A stretch of DNA of 64,000 nucleotides from the NCBI GenBank assembly GCA_001600355.1, contig BCJU01000003.1, forward strand, positions 1,492,519 through 1,556,518, in the 5' to 3' direction. Source of the DNA: Meira nashicola (lineage: Eukaryota; Basidiomycota; Exobasidiomycetes; Exobasidiales; Brachybasidiaceae). A program made the position numbers and the translations under genes. A model generated the notes under the pieces. That model was not told the DNA's origin and did no database searches. It saw nothing but the letters and a program-made list of their open reading frames with translations. Every line of letters starts with the position of its first letter. Position 1 is the stretch's first letter. Below are positions 1 through 10,036 of this stretch, piece after piece.

Positions 1-290
1 TGGTTATAAAAGGCGTAAATGCTATGTAAAAAAAGTAAAATGCTGTACAATAATATCTTTNAAATGGTTATAAAAGGCGTAAATACTATGTAAAAAAAAG
101 TAAAATGCTGTACAATAATATTTTTCAAATATGTATATTTATATGCTAAAATAATAGAAAGGCTAAAATACTGTATAATATAAATTTTTAGATTGTCGTA
201 TAAAAAAGCGTAAATACTATATTATATAAGCTTTAAATAAGTAATTATATATAAATACTAAAACAATAAAAAGTCGTAAATAGTATATTA
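1..290. repeat. AT-rich tandem repeat array with GGCGTAAAT cores
   Basis: Two near-identical units of about 64 bp lie at 1-63 and 64-128. Each begins TGGTTATAAAAGGCGTAAAT, and one ambiguous base (n) sits at position 61. Two degenerate units follow, with cores AGCGTAAATACTAT near 207-220 and GTCGTAAATAGTAT near 273-286. The same GGCGTAAATA core (reverse ACTATTTACGCC) occurs in promoters of the secreted-protein cluster at 5237, 6888 and 15899. The array may therefore be multiplied promoter DNA or the left flank of the Fanzor element. Confidence 0.7.
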
Positions 291-410
291 AGCATATATT
301 TTATAGTAAGATAGCTATACTATAGATATCATATACTATAGAAGTATTATCTAATCTTTATAATTTCAAAATAAGAACTACTGATTATAGAAATAAAAGA
401 CCCTTTTATA

Positions 411-490
411 CCCTTGCCCCGATGGCAATAAAGTATTCGACTCCCCGTAAATAAAAAGGTCGTCGTTTATAAAGTAATCTATGCCCCATT
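411..490 (+). promoter_or_regulatory. GCCCC boxes upstream of the Fanzor gene
   Basis: GCCCCGATGG at 416-425 and GCCCC at 483-487 lie about 210 and 145 bp upstream of the Fanzor ATG. GCCCCGAT is the motif seen upstream of many secreted-protein genes in this window. A role in Fanzor transcription is inference only. Confidence 0.35.
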
Positions 491-629
491 AAGTATGATA
501 TGATAAAGAGTCCGATGAGAATAGATAATTCTCCCTTTATATGTACTAGAGGAACTTAAAAAAGATCTAAAAGGTATAAAATAACTAGAAAATTTGAATC
601 ATTATACTTAAAAATCCATCAAAGCAGAA

Positions 630-3600
630 ATGTCAGTATTATCAGATACATATTTACAATATATCCCAGAGTATTCCTCACAGCTTCCCTCTGTACAAGG
701 GACTGCTTATAGTCGCCGTAACCTAAACGACGGAAGATGGATAGCAGCAGAGCTTCCTTATCAATCATGGACTACTGTTCAGGAAATTGATTTACAAAGC
801 CATAGAAACTTTATTTTATCGCAAAAAATGCAAGAATATATTTCAAAAGAATCACAAAAAATAGAAAAAGATAAGCAAAAATTTATCGTATCATCGACTT
901 TCAACTTAGTTAGAAGGAAACCGGAATACACTACTCGTACTATCCCTTTAGACTTCACTAAAGAGGATTATATGAAATTACGTTTAGCTGAAAATGCATA
1001 TCGTTTTATTTATAATCAAACGATCGCAGCAATCCAACAAGCTATACAAGATGGTGTTAGAGTCGAGCATGGCAAATTAGAAAAAAATATTACAACATCA
1101 GCTAATATTGCTCCAGAGAATAAATGGTTGATTGATGATTTACCATCAGTGTTACGACAAAAAGGTGAGTAATTTATAATCATTATACTAAGTATATGAT
1201 AGGATAAAATTTAACAATCATTTTATCAATATTGATATCACTTATAGCCGTCAAAGAAGCATACGATGCATATCTTTCGAATAGACGTAAGCAAATAGGC
1301 AACCCGGACCATCAATTCAAGCTTTTTTTTAAGTCTTTTGATAAATTTTACGGACTGATAAGCTTTACGTCTCAAAGTTGGAGACAAGGAGGACTTTGCC
1401 GTACTATTTTTCTACCTGGCCCTATCAAAAGTACTAAAGGCGAATATATCGAAAGCATTGATATCGATACGTCCTTAATTCGGGAAGGTAAAAGATGGAA
1501 ATTGATTTATAGAAAAGACTTGAATAAACGTCAAGATAGCTTGACCAAGTATATTGGCTATAAAGAATTCTTTTTTATAGACATTCAACGTAATAAAGAT
1601 ACACCTTTAGGTTATTCTTTAATAGAGCTAATATGGATTTCAAAAATATGGAAGCTTGAAGAAAGATCAGATGATGATCGTATAATGGTTCATTTACCGC
1701 CTATCAAGAGCATTATTCATGGTGATGCAAAAGATACTGCTTTTATTCGTTTTACTGCTCTTTCTGCTAAACGTATTACCTTTTCAAAGTTTGAGCAAGT
1801 AGTGATACGACAAAGGGTCCAAATTTCTATAAGTCAATCGGAAACAATTTCTATTCTCTTAGTTTATTTATATTCTCAAGATAATATACAACACGCTCTT
1901 CTTATCAAAGGAAAAAAAGGTGTTTGGACTGAACGATGTGATCGTATTTTAGATGGAAGAGGTAAAGCTATACCTCTGACACCTAAAAGACGATCAACAT
2001 TTTATCATCTTTATAATATTTGGGAGAAAGAACAAAATGAATCAGTGTCAATCTTTGCAAGACGTTATATTCTAGAAGAAGAAGTAAGTCAAATCTCTTC
2101 AACATTAAAAAGAATAACTGCTTTACAACATCTTGAAAAAGTAAAGATTTTAGAAAAGGAAAACAGTTCTTTATTAATCAATAAAAGGATTGATTTTCTT
2201 TATAAAAATCTCGTTATTATTGGTATTGAATCACAATGCAATACTCCGGCTCGGTATACGTTAAATGATTTAGAATTAGGTATAGAAGAAGATATAAGAA
2301 TAGCTGAAGCTCCTAGACAAAATATACAATCTGAACAAAGACAAGAATTTCTAGCTTCTATTATAGACCCGGATCTTATACCAGAAAATGGTGATGATGA
2401 GCAAGAGGAAGAAGTAGAGATTTTATCAGAGGAAAATCAATATAGCTCAGCGTTTATTGGTATAGCCCCTGAAGCACCTAGTATTTCTCAAACAACGCTT
2501 TTAGGTATTCAAACTCAAGCAGATATTTCTCGTATTCATTCAGAAGTAGTAGTAAGACCAGCTTTACAACGACTAGAAGAAATTCGATCACTTGAAGATT
2601 TAGAAGTAGTTGAGGAAGAAACTCCTATCGATCCTGATTTATCTACTACCTCTTCTATGGTAGCACAATTAATCGATAGTCTTTTACAAAATCGTTCGCG
2701 GCAACAATCTATTTATTCGTTTTTTCATCAACAGGCACCTGATTTAATTATTCCTACATCAAGTGGGAGTGATTCTATTAGTAATTATAGACCTGAATTA
2801 ACACCTTTACAGCTTGATGCAACAGCTCTTGTTCAATCAATATATCCTCAAACACAAATACCGCCAACCACTCAAGAGGATATTGTAATACCATTACCGG
2901 AAGAAATAGGTGTTTTTATTGAAGATGCAGAAAATCAATCTTTTGAAGAAGTACAAATAAGAATTTGTGCTATTGATCCGGGTATCCGAACGTTTGCAAC
3001 AATTATTGATCCAATCCGTTGTAAAGGTTTTAGATGGGGAGAGCAAGATTTTCAAAGACTTGTTATAATTCGAAAAAAGATTAGCCGTATTCAAAGTGAA
3101 TTAAGTATGCCATTAAAAAACAGTAAAAAAAGGGCTAAGCAAGAAGTTATCTTTAGACTTTGGCAAAAACATAATAATCTCGTTCGAGATCTTCATATCC
3201 GATTATCAAAATGGCTTAATGAAAATTATGATGTAGTCTTTCTTCCAAAGCTAGACGTAGCAAGAATGGTACGAAAAAAAGGTAGATTTAATCCTCCTCC
3301 TCCTCCTCGAATCACTACTGTGCCTACACAGGCGGAACAAATAGCTGAAATCCAACGTAGAAGAGAAGAAAGAAAAAAGGGACGTAAGATTAATAAACAA
3401 ACAGCTGCTTCAATGCATGCTCTTGCTCACAGTAAATTTTATAATCGTCTTCAAGAAACAATGGGATTTCTTCCTACTATCACAGAAGAGTTTACCTCAC
3501 AAGGATGCAGTTCATGTGGAACTAGAAAGACAAATCTCGGTAGTGCAAAAGTTTATAATTGTCCAAACCCTTTATGCCAATTACGAGCTGATCGCGATTT

Positions 3601-3670
3601 AAATGGTGCAAAGAACATTTTACAAAAGATTATCATTGAGGTAGAGAAGCTTGGTACAGTACCAAGTTGA
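630..3670 (+). CDS. Fanzor (TnpB-like RNA-guided endonuclease), two exons
   Basis: Spliced product of 985 residues from exons 630-1164 and 1248-3670. The intron 1165-1247 has a GTGAGT donor and a TATAG acceptor and joins the two open frames exactly. The C-terminal third is TnpB/Fanzor-like. RuvC-I is AIDPGIRTFATI (Asp 755). The RuvC-II region FLPKLDVARM lacks the usual Glu. TEEFTSQGCSSCG supplies Glu 925/926 before the zinc ribbon (C932-x2-C935, C950-x4-C955). RuvC-III is RADRDLNGAKNIL (Asp 962). A long acidic Gln/Glu/Ser-rich insert separates the N-terminal half from RuvC. Fanzors are transposon-associated RNA-guided DNA nucleases. The frame is intact, so activity is possible. No partner transposase was seen. 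Confidence 0.87.
3648..3668 (+). other. Hairpin overlapping the Fanzor stop codon
   Basis: CTTGGTA-CAG-TACCAAG forms a perfect 7-bp stem with a 3-nt loop at 3650-3666, extendable by a G-U and an A-U pair. It ends at the stop codon. In TnpB and Fanzor loci the guide RNA often overlaps the 3' end of the gene, so this could belong to the guide-RNA scaffold. That is inference. Confidence 0.45.
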
Positions 3671-4427
3671 TATCCCAAACGATTTGTCAAGATCTCCGCG
3701 TTCTTCGCCACTTTGGCAACAACATGATGGAAGTCTGAATTCAAATTCACACATCAAACAATCTTCAATTTTTTAATCTTGAAATCAAATTTGTTAGTAA
3801 GTAAAAACGCGTTCAAGTCTTAACTGTACCCTTCTCTCGGTGCTCTTATGCCGAAAATCTCACCGATCCCATCATACCGTCTTCACACGCTAAAATTCAT
3901 AAAGGGTAGGTCAATTTAATTCGTGTGGCTTTCATTGATTCTATTCATGCATATGATTCATATCTGCATCCTTCTTCCCCTGTGTTCTTTTCATTATGGT
4001 CCCTCTTTTTAATACTGCGATGAAATTTAGATAGATTAGCGTGCGTAAATTCCACTAGGATTTTATATTTAAGCAAACTTTTTATATTTGAGGTTCTTTA
4101 GATAGACAGATTAATGATATCAGTATTGAAGTTGTTTCTCAGAGCAAAGGAAGTTCAGATATTCACACGAGCATGCAATCACAATTTCATTGGCAATTTC
4201 ATCATCGCTTTGGACTTTTTGACTATATGAAAGACGTTAAAAGAAGATGTGAATCGTAGTCCCGAATTTATAGATATCAAAAAAGAGACGTTGTTATTTT
4301 ACGAAAACTGAAATGAAAATAAAACTCAAAGTACAAGAAATAATCAAGATTGGCGTGAGAATAAAAAAAAATGGAAGAAAGCTATATATGAGCGGGGGAC
4401 TATGATGTAAAAATATGTGTGACATCT
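3671..4427. other. Intergenic, Fanzor 3' flank
   Basis: No gene recognised. The first 150 bp are where a Fanzor guide RNA and the right element end would be expected, but no terminal inverted repeat or target-site duplication could be fixed by eye. The rest is AT-rich and leads into the 3' end of the first cluster gene. Confidence 0.5.
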
Positions 4428-5138
4428 TTATGCCTTTCCTGAGCGACTTCTGGCCAGTTTTGGAGAACTTGATGGTTCTGATGAAAAATTAGCTGAGCGA
4501 CTCTTTGAAAGTTCTGGATTTCTTGGAGAAGATATATGTCGACCATCACTTAAGTAACCTAACGAAGCAGAATCGTCATGGAACATTTGCGTTACGTAAT
4601 GCACATCTTTGTCGGTAAAGTTGCCTGCTTCTTTATGAATATAAGCATCTTTTCTAATATCTCGCATCTTTTCTCTATGTTTATCCCTTTCTTGTTTAGC
4701 TTCTTCATGCTTTTTATGTAACTTTTTTTCTTTTTTTAAAAGGAAAGTTTGTTTACCTGAAGTTGATTTTTTACGGTCCTTAAGTTCTTTGATATCATCA
4801 GCATACATGTTCATCATTGTATGATGAATATCACGACTACTTTCTGCATGTATATGTTCCCACCATGATGAAGCAACTCTTTCTCCTCCTATACGATTTT
4901 GAATGCCTGGATTTTGGTGGAGATCTCTTGCAAACTTTTCTTCAAGTTCTTTACCGTGATCGGAAAGATTAGGTAAATTAGGATTAGGTTTGTTGGCATT
5001 CGAACTTTTGAAAGCAGAATCGCCAGGATAACGGATTGTAAAATGATCTACTTTTAAATCATTCATTGCTAAAATTCCTAAATCAAGAGGAATAAGTAAG
5101 AGCAAAAACGCAATCAGCATCCTAGGCATATGTTGCAT
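4428..5138 (-). CDS. Secreted family protein, A type (intact)
   Basis: 236 residues. A hydrophobic signal peptide spans about 7-24. Block 1 is NPNLPNLSDHGKELEEKFA (52-70). A WWEH segment (92-95) and NMYADDIK (110-117) follow. A Lys/Glu-rich helical stretch (118-157) precedes block 3, MRDIRKDAYIHKEAGNF (158-174), then LGYLSDGRHISSPRNP (193-208). The tail carries RSRS and ends RSGKA. No cysteine is present. Closest relatives in the window are the genes starting at 6788, 15810 and 18063. It lies at the left end of the head-to-tail cluster with a GCCCCGATC box about 115 bp upstream. Function unknown; secretion is predicted, and an effector role is inference. Confidence 0.85.
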   Translation of the reverse strand: MQHMPRMLIAFLLLLIPLDLGILAMNDLKVDHFTIRYPGDSAFKSSNANKPNPNLPNLSDHGKELEEKFARDLHQNPGIQNRIGGERVASSWWEHIHAESSRDIHHTMMNMYADDIKELKDRKKSTSGKQTFLLKKEKKLHKKHEEAKQERDKHREKMRDIRKDAYIHKEAGNFTDKDVHYVTQMFHDDSASLGYLSDGRHISSPRNPELSKSRSANFSSEPSSSPKLARSRSGKA

Positions 5139-5236
5139 GATTGAAAAATAATAATCAATGATGTGATTAGAGTGAAAGGAAAAATTTTAGTAAACTTAGA
5201 CAATTTAAATATGTTCATAAAAAACCTTTACAGTAC

Positions 5237-5302
5237 ACTATTTACGCCTTGATCGGGGCTTTATAAGGGGGTATAATATTGTGCAAAAACATACCATGGG
5301 GC
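5237..5302 (-). promoter_or_regulatory. Composite promoter of the first cluster gene
   Basis: Read on the coding strand: GCGCCCCATGG, then CTTATAAAG, then GCCCCGATCAAGGCGTAAAT, ending about 100 bp before the ATG. The same order recurs upstream of the genes starting at 6788 and 15810. Confidence 0.6.
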
Positions 5303-5454
5303 GCAGACCATAGAAGGACACTATTGTTTGCTAATCCTTGTACAATCAAAAGTTTTCTTAATGTAATTGCTCTGTGTGTACACAATTTTAAAAGTTCTAC
5401 AATACTTTACGCAAATTGGATTGAAGATTGATTTAAGGTGTCATTTAACCCAAA

Positions 5455-5850
5455 GTAGAATTTAAAAAGGTAAATAGGTTGAATGAACAACATTTTTCTT
5501 GATCAATAATTGTTTGATGATAGGGAAAAGATACTCATGGAAAAAATATTAGCAACTTAAATATCAAAGTGGCTTCATAAAAAATGTAATTGCATAGCCT
5601 CTTAACACAGGTTTATATTTTTGTTTTTGTGAAGTGGATCATTGATTATTATATAAAAGCGGCTTAGGCAAAAAAGGCAATTGTATAGCCACACACGTAT
5701 ATATTTTATGTTTGTGTTTAGGCTTATGTTTGCATACTGAATTATTGATTATTATATAAAAGCGAAAAAATGCAAATATATAATCACAGGTATGCGTTTT
5801 GTGTTTATGTTTAGGCTTGTGTTCATATACTGAATCGTTAATTATTGTAT
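5455..5850 (-). pseudogene. 5' relic of a long-type family gene with triplicated promoter units
   Basis: On the minus strand, 5461-5500 reads as a decayed copy of the start of the gene at 18369-19106 (ATGTTGTTCATTCAAC is shared); homology is then lost. Upstream, three imperfect units (about 5560-5640, 5641-5745, 5746-5850) repeat ATTGATTATTATATAAAAGC and a TTGTGTTTAGGCTT-type segment that match the region upstream of that gene (19170-19290). Only promoter and leader sequence survive. Confidence 0.6.
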
Positions 5851-6032
5851 GTCGCAGGTAAATAAGGCTGGCTAAATTTATTAGTAAGCGCCACTCTCAT
5901 GTACTTAAAAAAGCCATTACTCAGTTGAAAAGAAATATAGAATTCATAAAAAGTGTCTAAAAAAGAAGATAAGAAGAAAAAAAATGACAAGTGATCAAGG
6001 AACTTATATACCTAAGAAAGCGTTTAAGTACT

Positions 6033-6788
6033 CTAAGCTTTGACAGTATTGATTGATGATCCTGAGCGTCTCTTTGTAAGTTTCGGAGAAGTTGATAAAG
6101 CTGAGAGAGGTGAAAGAGAAGTAGCAGAACGGCTTCTTGTAAGCTCAGGGTTTCTTGGTGATGATACATGTCGACCATCACTTAAGAAACCCATCTTATA
6201 AGAACCAGAAAGGTTGGATTGGGTGACGTACGCTACGTCATGGTCTATAAAATTACCTGCTTTCTTATGAACTTTTGCATCATTTATAATATCTCGTATC
6301 GTTTACCTATGTTTATCTCTTTCTTGTTTAGCATTGTTATACTTTTCGTTTAGTTCTACCCCCTTCTTATCTTGCTTTTTCTTAAGTATAGGTATTTTCG
6401 ATTTTGCTTTACCTATTATTAATTGTTTATACTTTTCATGTTCTTTAATATCATCAGTATATCTGTTCATTTTCTTATGATGAGTATTCCGTTCAATTTC
6501 CTCTTGACCATGACGCCACCATAATTTAGATGCTCTTGATATTCCTACTGCTTTAGTATTTATAGGATGATAGTGTTTTGCTAATTCCTCTTCAACCTCT
6601 TTCCCTTGAACGGAAAGATTCGGTAAATTAGGATTAGGACCATTGGCATTTCTCTTGTCAGTATCACGTAACAATGGAATTCTGGTTCGATGTATTGAGC
6701 GTTGATCGTTCATTGCTGAAGTGCCTAAATCATTCGAAATGAGTAAGAGTAAGATTGTAAAAATAATAGCGAGCGTAGTACGCTGCAT
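6033..6788 (-). pseudogene. A-type family gene with one in-frame stop
   Basis: Signal peptide, RDTDKR, and block 1 NPNLPNLSVQGKEVEEELA are open for 161 codons, ending AKQERDKHR. A TAA at 6303-6305 then interrupts. Past it the same frame continues to a TAG at 6033 with the expected family C-terminus: TIRDIINDAKVHKKAGNF, then MGFLSDGRHVSSPRNP, and an RSRS/KRRSGS tail. The full frame is 251 codons with one nonsense codon. The intact paralogue at 17344 has CAA (Gln) at this position. The copy at 15074 carries a stop at the same codon. It is a recent pseudogene, or a truncated 161-residue protein. Confidence 0.75.
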
Positions 6789-6879
6789 GATTTCAAAGAA
6801 TTAATCAACGAGGTGACTGGAGTAAAGAGAACTACTTTAGAAAAACTTGGAACATTTTTATACTTTCATCAAAATTATT

Positions 6880-7345
6880 TGCAGTACACTATTTACGCCT
6901 TGATTGGGGCTAAAAAAGGGAGAAGTATTGTGCAAAAAAAAACACCATGGGGAGTTGAACTATTGTCTGATAAACTGTCTAAAGTCAAAAGGAATTTTGT
7001 GTAAAGTGGCAGTGTTTTATGTTCTTGATTTATAACAATGATTGTTTATAGTATACTGTTTATGCCTTGATTGGGGCTTTAGAAGTATATAGTATTGTTG
7101 TAAAAATATACCATAGGGCGCAGACTACACAAACAAGTATTATTTGATAAGATGTTTAAAGCCAAAAGAATTCTATATACAGTGGCAGTGTTTTGTATTT
7201 TTGGTTGATAATAATAATTGTATACAATACACTGATTACGCCTTGATCGGGGCTTTATAAGGGGGTACAATATTATGCAAAAACATACCAAGGGGCGCAG
7301 ATCATAGAAGGACACTATTGTTTGCTAATCCTTATGCAGTCAAAA
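6880..7345 (-). repeat. Three tandem copies of a family promoter segment
   Basis: ACTATTTACGCC at 6888, ACTGTTTATGCC at 7055 and ACTGATTACGCC at 7231 each lead into TTGAT-YGGGGC, an AT block and an ACCATRGGG-like box. Each copy is then followed by similar AAAAG and TGGCAGTG sequence. The periods are 167 and 176 bp. The array lies directly upstream of the gene starting at 6788. The third copy closely matches the promoter at 5228-5350. Confidence 0.75.
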
Positions 7346-7555
7346 GTTTTCTTAATTTAATTGCTCTAAATATTTTAAACTTGGCACAAGTATGAATTAT
7401 ACGAACTGGCGTGTCTGTATACACAATCATAAAAGCTGAATTGAAAATTGATTCAAGGTGTCACACAATTGATGAAAAATAAATAAAGGAAGAACAGAAA
7501 GCTATATATGACAAGGAATAAGACGTTAAGAATAAGAGAAAGGGAAAATCAGTCA

Positions 7556-8359
7556 TCATTGTCGTTTACGTTTTGAAGTTGCTGTAGAGCTTGATGAAGG
7601 TTTATTAGAAGCATCAGAATTGAGGCTCGGTGTAGGTGAATGAATGCTGTATTTAGTTGAAGAAAGTGAAGGAATACTACTTGAAGAAGAATCTGACTCA
7701 GGCGAATGAGGAGGATATCGCTTAGGACGCGGAATAATTTCTACAGAACTGCTTGGGCTAGGCGATCTACTTCTATATCCATAAGAAGAGCCTTTAGAAC
7801 CTCCATCAGAACCGTATCCTAGAGTTTTTGAAGCTGACCAGATAGGTTTATTAATATAACGTGCATCTTTTTCTCTAATCGTATGAAGCTTTTTATGAAC
7901 ATTGGTATCATGAGCAATATCACGTAAAGTTTGTCTAAATTGATTTTTCTCAATTGATGATTCTTCTTTTAATTTCTTTGTACGTTTCAATTTTAATCCT
8001 ATTATACCATGAAGAGTTTTACTTCCTTGACGAATTTCATTCTTAAAGTTCAAAACGTGTTTATGCCTTGTATTTCTTCGATGTTCTGCATTTCCTTTAT
8101 CATACCACATATCCTTAACTCTTGCTTCTCCTACTTGTGAAGGATGAAGTTTTCCTTTCTTTACACGTTCTTGTAAATCTCTTTCAATTCGTTTACCATT
8201 TTCAGTCAATCCAGGTAAATTTGGCGTAATTTCGTTCGCATGTAATGGCCTTTCATGGGGTTTATTACGCTCTGGAAATGGTTCATTCAATTTTACTGAA
8301 AAGACAAAATTCGTCAAAAGGTAAAAAAGAACTAAAATGAATAAAATTCGTTTTAGCAT
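7556..8359 (-). CDS. Secreted family protein, long (HANEITPNLPGL) type
   Basis: 267 residues. A signal peptide (1-21) precedes the block HANEITPNLPGLTENGKRIE (40-59), shared almost verbatim with the genes at 8842, 16147 and 20618. VGEARVKDMW (77-86) and EHRRNTRH follow. A basic helical region leads to LRDIAHDTNVHKK and LGYGSDGGSKGSS. The tail is Ser/Pro-rich, with RPKR and a terminal KRKRQ that looks like a nuclear localisation signal. No cysteine is present. It has a damaged near-copy at 20618-21412. Boxes lie 98 and 135 bp upstream. Function unknown; secretion predicted. Confidence 0.85.
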   Translation of the reverse strand: MLKRILFILVLFYLLTNFVFSVKLNEPFPERNKPHERPLHANEITPNLPGLTENGKRIERDLQERVKKGKLHPSQVGEARVKDMWYDKGNAEHRRNTRHKHVLNFKNEIRQGSKTLHGIIGLKLKRTKKLKEESSIEKNQFRQTLRDIAHDTNVHKKLHTIREKDARYINKPIWSASKTLGYGSDGGSKGSSYGYRSRSPSPSSSVEIIPRPKRYPPHSPESDSSSSSIPSLSSTKYSIHSPTPSLNSDASNKPSSSSTATSKRKRQ

Positions 8360-8456
8360 TTTGATTTGGGAAAATATGAGTTGAAGGGAAAGGAAAAATA
8401 AAATATTTTGTCATTTATATCCCTATGACATAGAAAGTACGCTTTTGCAGATGTCA

Positions 8457-8498
8457 GCCCCATGCATTTCGTTCAAATGAATTATTCAGAGACGGGGC
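8457..8498 (-). promoter_or_regulatory. Paired GCCCC/GGGGC boxes
   Basis: GCCCC at 8457 and GACGGGGC at 8492-8498 lie about 98-139 bp upstream of the ATG at 8359. The same pair is conserved at 21511 and 21549 upstream of the duplicate gene. Confidence 0.55.
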
Positions 8499-8508
8499 TT
8501 ATGATACG

Positions 8509-8756
8509 ACGCTGAGTTCTAACTATCGCGGTTATGTTCGTATAAACAGTAATAGCTAGGATCGATGCATTTCTGGCTCTAAAGTGTTATTTATATGAGT
8601 TTTTACACATCTTCTGAAGTGGCAAAAGAGAAAATGAATAAGATTGAATTTAGATGAAGTAAAATGAAATAAAGATAAAACAAGGATGGATATTCGAAAC
8701 ATGTCAGGTATGTTACGAGGGAAAAGTATGTATGACATGTCGAAAACGTCAACGCT
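8509..8756. repeat. 243-bp segment present in only one copy of a duplicated block
   Basis: ACGCT at 8509-8513 and again at 8752-8756 brackets a segment missing from the duplicate, where a single ACGCT (21564-21568) runs straight into GTGCGGGCGG. It is either an insertion here or a deletion there between 5-bp repeats. No coding capacity recognised. Confidence 0.6.
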
Positions 8757-8841
8757 AGACATGACTGGGTGCGGGCGGTATGTATAGTGTTGAGTCCAAG
8801 ACAACAACTGTGCGTGAAATAAGAGAACAGAAAGTATTTAG

Positions 8842-9637
8842 TCATCTTTGTCGTTTACGTTTTGAAGTTGCTGTGGAGTTTGGTGAAGGTTTATTAGTAG
8901 CGTCAGAATTGAGGCTTGTAGTACGTGAATAATTTGTAAAGGCTACTACTTGAAGAAGAACTTGACTTAGGTGAAGGAGAATGATGAGTTCTGCGCTTTG
9001 GACGTGAAAGGAATTCAAATGAACTACCAGAGCTAGCTGATTTGCTTCTATAGCCGTGAGAAGAACCTTTAGACCCTCCATCGGAACCGTATCCTAAAGT
9101 TTTTGAATCTAACCAAATAGGTTTCTTAATATAATGTGCGTCTTTCTCTCCGATCGTACGAGCCTTCTTATGAATATCCGTATCGTGTTCTACATCACGC
9201 ATCGTTTGTCTAAATTGCTGTTTTTCTTTAGCATTCTGTTCTTTTAGATTTCTTACACCTCTAAGTCGTAAACGAACTCTTCCAGCAATAGTTTGACTTT
9301 CCTGTCGAATTTCATTTTTCAAATGTAAGACACTTATATGTCTATCGTTCCTTTGATGTTCTGCACTTGATTTAGTGTGCCATAATTCCCAAACTCTCCC
9401 TTCTCCCACTGTTCGAGGATGAAGATCACCTTTTACTAAACGATCTTGTAATTTCTCCTCGATACGTTTTCCAGTTTCACTTAATCCAGGTAAATTTGGA
9501 GTAATTTCATTTGCATGTATTGGTCTTTCTCTTGGTGAATTTTTGCTTGCATATGGTTTATCTAGCTTTTTACCTGCAAAAATAATATTTGCTAAGAATA
9601 ACAAAAAACATACGATGAAATGAATTTGTTTCAACAT
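8842..9637 (-). CDS. Secreted family protein, long type, C-terminal frameshift
   Basis: I chose the ATG at 9637 because it directly precedes a signal peptide (MLKQIHFIVCFLLFLANIIF). The open frame runs to 8903, giving 244 residues. It carries HANEITPNLPGLSETGKRIE, VGEGRVWELW, QFRQTMRDVEHDTDIHKKA and LGYGSDGGSKGSSHGYRSK. After a poly-Ser run the frame ends in YKLFTYYKPQF. The family tail (SLNSDATNKPS then SKRKRQR) is preserved in another frame and ends at 8842. A small indel near 8940 therefore removed the basic tail. It is functional with a shortened tail, or an early pseudogene, or a sequencing error. Confidence 0.75.
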
Positions 9638-10036
9638 GTTTTGCAAGAATGAGTTGAAGAGGGAAACAAAAAGATGAAATGAGCACATTTATCATTTAAA
9701 TATACTTTAAATTAGAACGTACGCTTTTACAGCCCCGATTTGTGTATTGTGTATAAAGTCTTTGTGTTTAAAGGTGGCAATACAAATGTCAGCCTCTTGC
9801 ATTTTTCAAGAATGCTGATGATCTGAAACTGAATCTTAGGACAGTGGTTGATGTGATGATCGTATTTCAAGTGAATAATATAAATAAACATGTACAACAA
9901 GCTGAAATGTGTTAAGTTAAAGGTGATTTAAAGAAGATGTTTATATGAAGCATATTGTACGACTTTCTTAAGAATCAGAGATACAATATTTTGCTTTCCG
10001 TACGGTGCGAAATGAAGATCATTAATAGATACGACT
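9638..10036 (-). promoter_or_regulatory. Upstream region with a GCCCCGAT box
   Basis: GCCCCGATT at 9732-9740 lies about 95 bp upstream of the ATG at 9637. The remainder is AT-rich 3' flank of the next gene with nothing else recognised. Confidence 0.5.

Noticed and set aside
1..290. CRISPR-like array near a TnpB-family nuclease
   Set aside because: The units are contiguous, AT-rich and degenerate with no unique spacers of constant length; the organism is eukaryotic.
8903..9688. Start of the long-type protein at 9688
   Set aside because: The extra 17 residues precede the real signal peptide; the ATG at 9637 gives the standard family N-terminus.
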